In this document: piece by piece, positions 3,991 through 6,567 of the stretch
How the letters are laid out: the number at the start of each line of letters is the position of its first letter
Position numbering within the stretch: position 1 is the stretch's first letter
Assembly: GCA_031277995.1 (NCBI GenBank)
Contig: JAITLH010000168.1
Span: 1 to 6,567, forward strand
Length of the DNA stretch: 6,567 bases
Reading direction: 5' to 3'
From: Deltaproteobacteria bacterium
GTDB lineage: Bacteria > Desulfobacterota > Desulfarculia > Adiutricales > Adiutricaceae
Translations under genes and position numbers: made by a program
Notes under the pieces: generated by a model
The model's input: only the letters and a program-made list of their open reading frames with translations
Database searches by the model: none
Told to the model about the DNA's origin: nothing

Positions 3991-5931
3991 TTATTTAACC
4001 ACTTCGAATTCGGCGTCAACCACGTTGTCGTCTCCGCCAGGGCCCCCGGCGGCGCCGCCGCCTTGTGGGCCGCCTTGGCCGGGTCCCGGGCCAGCGTCGG
4101 GGCCGGGGCCGCCGGACTGGCCTTGATTGGCCTGGGCATACATTTGTTCGGAGAACTTGTGGGTGGCCTGGGTTAGGGCCTTGGTCTTGGCCTCGATGAC
4201 TTCCTTGTCGCCGTTATCCAAAACGGCCTTAAGATCGGCCACGGCCGACTCGACTTGGCTCCTGGTGGCCGGATCGACCTTGTCGCCCAGATCGGCGAGG
4301 TTCTTTTCGGTCGCGTAGATCAAGGTGTCGGCCTTGTTTTTAAGCTCAACTAGCTGCTTACGGGCCTTGTCTTCCTCGGCGTGGATCTCGGCGTCCTTTA
4401 TGAGCTTTTGGATCTCCTCTTCGGAAAGGCCCGATGAGGCGGTGATCTTAATGGACTGCTCTTTTCCGGTGCCCAAATCTTTGGCCGAAACGTGAACTAT
4501 GCCGTTGGCGTCGATATCGAAGGTGACCTCGATTTGCGGGACACCCCTGGGAGCGGGCGGAATGCCCACCAGTTCAAAGCGGCCCAGGGTCTTATTGCCG
4601 CTGGCCATCTCGCGTTCGCCTTGAAGGACGTGGATGGAAACGGCCGGCTGGTTATCGGAGGCCGTGGAATAGATCTGGCTCCTTTTGGTGGGGATGGTGG
4701 TGTTTTTCTCGATTAACCTTGAAAACACCTCGCCCTGGGTCTCGATGCCAAGGGACAATGGGGTCACGTCCAAAAGCAAAACGTCTTTGACGTCACCCTT
4801 CAAAACGCCGCCCTGGATGGCCGCGCCCACGGCCACGACCTCGTCGGGGTTAACGCCCCGGTGGGGTTCTTGGCCAAAAATCTTCTTGACTTCCTCGATG
4901 ACCCTGGGCATGCGGGTCATGCCGCCGACCAAGATGACCTCGTTTATGTCGGAAGCCTTAAGCCCGGCGTCTTTTAAGGCGGTTTGACAGGGGCCGACGA
5001 CCTTCTCGATAAGATCGTTAACCAAGGTCTCGAGTTTCGAGCGGGTCAGCTTGATGTTCAAATGCTTGGGGCCGGAAGCGTCGGCGGTTATGAAGGGCAG
5101 ATTGATGTCCGTCTCCATGGAGGTCGAAAGCTCCATCTTGGCCCTCTCGGCCGCTTCCTTTAGGCGCTGTAAGGCCATCTTGTCGTTTAAGAGGTCTAGG
5201 CCCGATTCCTTTTTGAACTCGGCGGCCAGATAGTCGATAACCCTTTTGTCGAAATCCTCGCCGCCCAAAAAGGTATCCCCGTTGGTGCTCTTAACCTCGA
5301 AGACGCCGTCGCCAATCTCCAAAATGGAGATGTCGAAAGTTCCGCCGCCCAGGTCGAAAACGGCGATCTTTTGGTCGGTTTTCTTATCGAGCCCGTAGGC
5401 CAAAGCCGCCGCCGTGGGCTCGTTTATTATCCTCATGACGTTTAAGCCGGCCACGCGTCCGGCGTCCTTGGTCGCTTGCCTCTGGCTGTCGTTAAAGTAA
5501 GCCGGAACGGTAATGACCGCGTCGGTCACCGTCTCGCCCAAGTAATTTTCGGCCGTCTGCTTCATTTTGGTCAAAACCATGGCCGAGATCTCGGCCGGGC
5601 TATAAACCTTGCCCCTGACCTCAACCGCGGCGTCGCCGTTTTCGGCCCTAACGATCTTGTAGGGCACCACGTCCATGTCTCTTCTTACTTCGGGAGAGTC
5701 GTATTTACGCCCTATCAATCTTTTTACCGCGTAGATGGTCGCTTCCGGGTTGGTTACCGCTTGGCGCTTGGCCACCGTCCCCACGGGCCTTTCACCGGAC
5801 TCGGTAAAAGCCACGATCGAGGGCGTGGTGCGGTTCCCCTCGGTATTGGCGATGACCTTGGGATCGTTTCCCTCCATCAAGGCCACGCATGAATTCGTCG
5901 TTCCTAAATCGATGCCTATAATTTTCGCCAT
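3991..5931 (-). CDS. dnaK: molecular chaperone DnaK (Hsp70)
   Basis: Complete 646-aa cytoplasmic Hsp70, the ATP-driven chaperone that binds exposed hydrophobic segments together with DnaJ and GrpE. The ATPase domain shows [10 protein letters not shown] (about 5-14), [10 protein letters not shown] with the conserved threonine (191-200) and [13 protein letters not shown] (332-344). The interdomain linker is VLLLDVTPL (384-392), then the substrate-binding domain (from about 393) with the [16 protein letters not shown] stretch, the helical lid (about 500-600), a Gly/Pro/Gln-rich flexible tail (about 602-633) and the terminal [13 protein letters not shown]. The start is ATG 5929-5931, giving [16 protein letters not shown] (5941-5946) lies 9 nt upstream. 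An in-frame ATG at 5938-5940 directly abuts the AGGAGG and is unlikely. It follows grpE after 232 bp and ends at a strong terminator. No frameshift or missing key residue is seen. Confidence 0.98.
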   Translation of the reverse strand: MAKIIGIDLGTTNSCVALMEGNDPKVIANTEGNRTTPSIVAFTESGERPVGTVAKRQAVTNPEATIYAVKRLIGRKYDSPEVRRDMDVVPYKIVRAENGDAAVEVRGKVYSPAEISAMVLTKMKQTAENYLGETVTDAVITVPAYFNDSQRQATKDAGRVAGLNVMRIINEPTAAALAYGLDKKTDQKIAVFDLGGGTFDISILEIGDGVFEVKSTNGDTFLGGEDFDKRVIDYLAAEFKKESGLDLLNDKMALQRLKEAAERAKMELSTSMETDINLPFITADASGPKHLNIKLTRSKLETLVNDLIEKVVGPCQTALKDAGLKASDINEVILVGGMTRMPRVIEEVKKIFGQEPHRGVNPDEVVAVGAAIQGGVLKGDVKDVLLLDVTPLSLGIETQGEVFSRLIEKNTTIPTKRSQIYSTASDNQPAVSIHVLQGEREMASGNKTLGRFELVGIPPAPRGVPQIEVTFDIDANGIVHVSAKDLGTGKEQSIKITASSGLSEEEIQKLIKDAEIHAEEDKARKQLVELKNKADTLIYATEKNLADLGDKVDPATRSQVESAVADLKAVLDNGDKEVIEAKTKALTQATHKFSEQMYAQANQGQSGGPGPDAGPGPGQGGPQGGGAAGGPGGDDNVVDAEFEVVK

Positions 5932-6140
5932 TAACTTCATCCTCCTTGGGACAATATTCAAAATTCGCTTTATGGCTAAAGCTGTTTTTTATGATATATT
6001 TTTTAGGCCATAGGGCCCAATTTTTAACAATCTTTACGATTATTTTTGCCCAAAAAATTTTCGGGCTTAAACCAAACGCCATTTCCCTTACGGCCTGGGG
6101 CTGGCGAATTAATCAAAAACTCTTTTGCCCAAAACCCGCG

Positions 6141-6175
6141 CCCTTGGCCAAAGGGCTGGGGCCTTAGGCCAAGGG
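6141..6175 (-). promoter_or_regulatory. hairpin over the grpE stop codon, possible attenuator or processing site
   Basis: CCCTTGGCC (6141-6149) and GGCCAAGGG (6167-6175) are perfect 9-bp inverted copies with a 17-nt loop that contains the grpE stop (6164-6166). On the minus strand the stem is followed by CGCGGGTTTTGGGC, too short a T-run for a clear intrinsic terminator. It could lower or stabilise transcription between grpE and dnaK. No convincing separate dnaK promoter was found in the 232-bp spacer. Confidence 0.4.
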
Positions 6176-6567
6176 CTTTTTGTTGACCAGGACCTGGGCC
6201 GGCCTTAGCAGGCGGCCGTGGAGGGTATACCCCTTGCCAACCATTTTTATGATGGCCTTGTCGGGTAACTCTGGGTCAACGTCCTGGCCGATGGCCTCAT
6301 GGAAGTTGGGATCAAAGACGTCACCCTTTTGGGCCGAGACTTCTTTGAGGCCCCAGTCGGAGAGCTTATCCAGACAGCCCTTTAAGGTCATCCGAACCCC
6401 TTCGGCCAAGTTTTTTACCCCGGGATCGTTTAGATCGGCGAACCGCAAAGCCAGGTTAAGGTTATCCAAAAAGGGCAGCAGATCCCTAATGACGCTTTCA
6501 GAGGCGAAACGGGCGTTTTCGTCTTTTTCTTTCTGGAACCTGCGCTTGGCGTTTTCCATCTCGGCCA
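6164..6567 (-). CDS. grpE: nucleotide exchange factor GrpE (5' end beyond the window)
   Basis: The C-terminal ~134 residues of GrpE, the dimeric cofactor that drives ADP release from DnaK. The visible part starts in the long dimer helix (AEMENAKRRFQKEKDENARFA, in place of the usual AEF-NY-KR pattern), passes through the four-helix region with DLLPFLDNLNLAL and ends in the beta domain that contacts DnaK (FDPNFHEAIGQ, then GYTLHGRLLRPAQVLVNK). The frame stays open to the window edge, so ATG 6557-6559 inside the helix is not the start; the N-terminal tail lies beyond. It is the upstream neighbour of dnaK on the same strand, the usual order. The stop at 6164-6166 lies in the loop of a hairpin. 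Confidence 0.95.
   Translation of the reverse strand, partial: AEMENAKRRFQKEKDENARFASESVIRDLLPFLDNLNLALRFADLNDPGVKNLAEGVRMTLKGCLDKLSDWGLKEVSAQKGDVFDPNFHEAIGQDVDPELPDKAIIKMVGKGYTLHGRLLRPAQVLVNKKPLA

Noticed and set aside
3631..4176. Plus-strand open frame of 181 codons
   Set aside because: It passes through the dnaK terminator and continues antisense to the dnaK 3' end; no start signal or family resemblance.
5932..5961. DnaK start 10 codons upstream
   Set aside because: The extra residues contain the AGGAGG site itself; [10 protein letters not shown] at 5931 is the standard DnaK start with ideal spacing.
6048..6066. GCCC...GGGC hairpin with an A/T core in the grpE-dnaK spacer as a terminator
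   Set aside because: The stem has a mismatch and no T-run follows it on the minus strand.
5932..6163. CIRCE operator or sigma32 promoter for dnaK
   Set aside because: No TTAGCACTC/GAGTGCTAA inverted repeat and no CTTGAAA/CCCCAT-like pair at proper spacing was found.

Overview
All recognisable genes in this window lie on the minus strand. The proteins point to a Gram-negative bacterium, probably of the Desulfobacterota/deltaproteobacterial type: the DnaK ends in the proteobacterial-style [13 protein letters not shown] tail, grpE precedes dnaK, and a NitT/TauT-type ABC importer is present. This placement is inferred from protein flavour only. The DNA is moderately GC-rich, unusually dense in GGCC, and has wide gene-poor spacers (about 420, 410 and 570 bp). 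Such spacing would suit a host-associated or reducing genome, but it does not prove one.

Right end (3869-6567): the chaperone pair grpE (5' end cut by the window edge) and dnaK (complete, 646 aa). A 232-bp spacer with a hairpin over the grpE stop separates them. A near-perfect bidirectional intrinsic terminator lies 90 bp beyond dnaK. No dnaJ follows dnaK here. GrpE is the nucleotide exchange factor for DnaK, so the two act in one folding cycle.

Middle (1600-3868): a gene-poor stretch at 3301-3868 holds a possible gene remnant. To its left is an unrecognised 358-aa protein built from two diverged copies of one ~140-155-residue module, each ending in KRPKKKR. It has an excellent sigma70-type promoter (TTGACA-16-TATAGT) and a ~260-nt leader. 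Short palindromes and a 19-bp direct repeat follow it.

Left end (1-1757): a NitT/TauT-type (TauC/SsuC-like) ABC permease, then the start of its probable periplasmic substrate-binding partner. Each has its own TTGACA promoter. The permease promoter is followed by a ~155-nt leader carrying a strong intrinsic terminator before the start codon, which suggests transcription attenuation. A 16-bp block in this leader recurs (15/16) in the leader of the two-module protein. The substrate-binding gene has its own promoter with a 13-bp palindrome next to it and lies beyond a 418-bp GGCC-rich spacer. No ATPase gene is visible; it may lie beyond the left edge.

The most interesting items are the duplicated unknown protein with its basic motifs, the attenuator-like leader, and the leader block shared by the two unrelated transcripts.
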